DNA of 5,887 nucleotides from Hyphomicrobiales bacterium (GTDB lineage: Bacteria > Pseudomonadota > Alphaproteobacteria > Rhizobiales > Beijerinckiaceae): the NCBI GenBank assembly GCA_025363375.1, contig JANYDZ010000420.1:1-5887 (forward strand), given 5' to 3'. A program made the position numbers and the translations under genes. The notes under the pieces were generated by a model. The model saw only the letters and a list, made by a program, of their open reading frames with translations. It did no database searches and was not told the origin of the DNA. This document shows, in pieces, positions 5,432 to 5,887 of the stretch (position 1 is the stretch's first letter; every line of letters begins with the position of its first letter).

Positions 5432-5887
5432 CTAAGCCCCAAACCCCGCCCGTTTCAACCGCGCCACCGCCAGATCGAGCGCCGACAGAAACGCCGAACG
5501 GTCGCCCTTTGAAAACGGCCTGGGCCCGCCCGTGACGGCGCCGCTCTCGCGCAAGTCCTGCATGAGGTTGCGCGTCGCCAGCGCCATGCCGATGGACGCT
5601 TCGGTGAACGGTTTCCCGTAGGGCGCGATCGCGTCCGCGCCCGCCTTGACGCAACGCGCCGCAAGCGGCACGTCGGCGGTGACGACGATGGAGCCGCGCG
5701 CCACGCGCTCGGCGATCCAGTCGTCGGCGACATCGGGGCCCTCGGCCACGGTCACGCGTTCGATCATGGGATCGCGCGGCGTGAAGATGTATGAATTCGC
5801 AACGACGAAGGTCTTCAAGCCGTGACGCGCCGCGACCTTGTAAACCTCGTCCTTCACCGGACAGGCGTCGGCGTCGATATAGATGGC
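5432..5887 (-). CDS. YaiI/YqxD family protein (UPF0178, DUF188), 5' end cut by window edge
   Basis: 151 residues are visible, ending at TAG 5434-5432; the frame is still open at the right edge. Its first visible residues are AIYIDADACPVKDE, the family's N-terminal signature. Members run about 150-160 residues, so only one or a few amino acids are missing. An internal GTG at 5857 should not be taken as the start, because it would delete the conserved DADACP motif (residues 5-10 of the visible part). Other family blocks are FVVANSY, the DDWIAE pair Asp55-Asp56, VVTADVPLAARCVKAGA with Asp72, GKPFTEASIGMALA, and the C-terminal GGPRPFSKGDRSAFLSAL. The acidic residues and fold prediction place the family near PIN-domain nucleases, which is family knowledge; the biological role is not established. 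It is convergent with the heme/propeller gene, its stop 57 bases from that gene's stop, and shows no sign of being functionally tied to it. Confidence 0.95.
   Translation of the reverse strand, partial: AIYIDADACPVKDEVYKVAARHGLKTFVVANSYIFTPRDPMIERVTVAEGPDVADDWIAERVARGSIVVTADVPLAARCVKAGADAIAPYGKPFTEASIGMALATRNLMQDLRESGAVTGGPRPFSKGDRSAFLSALDLAVARLKRAGFGA

Noticed and set aside
3150..5654. Two long minus-strand open frames (3150-4457 and 4500-5654) opposite the heme/propeller gene
   Set aside because: They are antisense shadows of a GC-rich gene. They show no family motifs, no convincing ribosome binding sites, and one runs through the YaiI/YqxD gene in another frame.

Overview
The window is GC-rich with strong G/C preference at third codon positions. 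Its proteins (a serralysin-like N-terminus, a VOC protein, an alphaproteobacterial-style diheme cytochrome c, a YaiI/YqxD protein) point to an alphaproteobacterium, most likely in the Hyphomicrobiales (rhizobial or methylotroph-like lineages). That placement is an inference from protein style; there is no rRNA or other marker here.

Layout, left to right. 1-165 (minus): the N-terminal 55 codons of a serralysin-like (M10/RTX type) secreted protein, running off the left edge. 166-308: a 143-base gap holding an AT-rich island with three 10-base tandem units and a candidate minus-strand promoter. 309-707 (minus): a small VOC (glyoxalase/bleomycin-resistance fold) protein. 708-790: a short divergent intergenic region. 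791-1738 (plus): an exported diheme cytochrome c. 1739-1901: a gap with a hairpin-forming repeat and a weak promoter candidate. 1902-3110 (plus): a GT4-type glycosyltransferase. 3192-5375 (plus): a large exported protein combining a carboxypeptidase-regulatory-like Ig domain, one c-heme site and a beta-propeller-like C-terminal half. 5398-5427: an intrinsic terminator. 5432-5887 (minus): a YaiI/YqxD (UPF0178) protein lacking only its extreme N-terminus.

The most interesting part is the plus-strand block. Two exported c-type cytochromes, one a soluble diheme electron carrier and the other a heme/propeller fusion, lie on the same strand with a cytoplasmic glycosyltransferase between them. The reading proposed here, which is inference, is that the large protein is a periplasmic redox or sensing enzyme of unknown substrate and the diheme protein is its electron partner. 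The glycosyltransferase may be an insertion or an independent gene. No RNA genes, CRISPR arrays, insertion sequences or transposases were seen.
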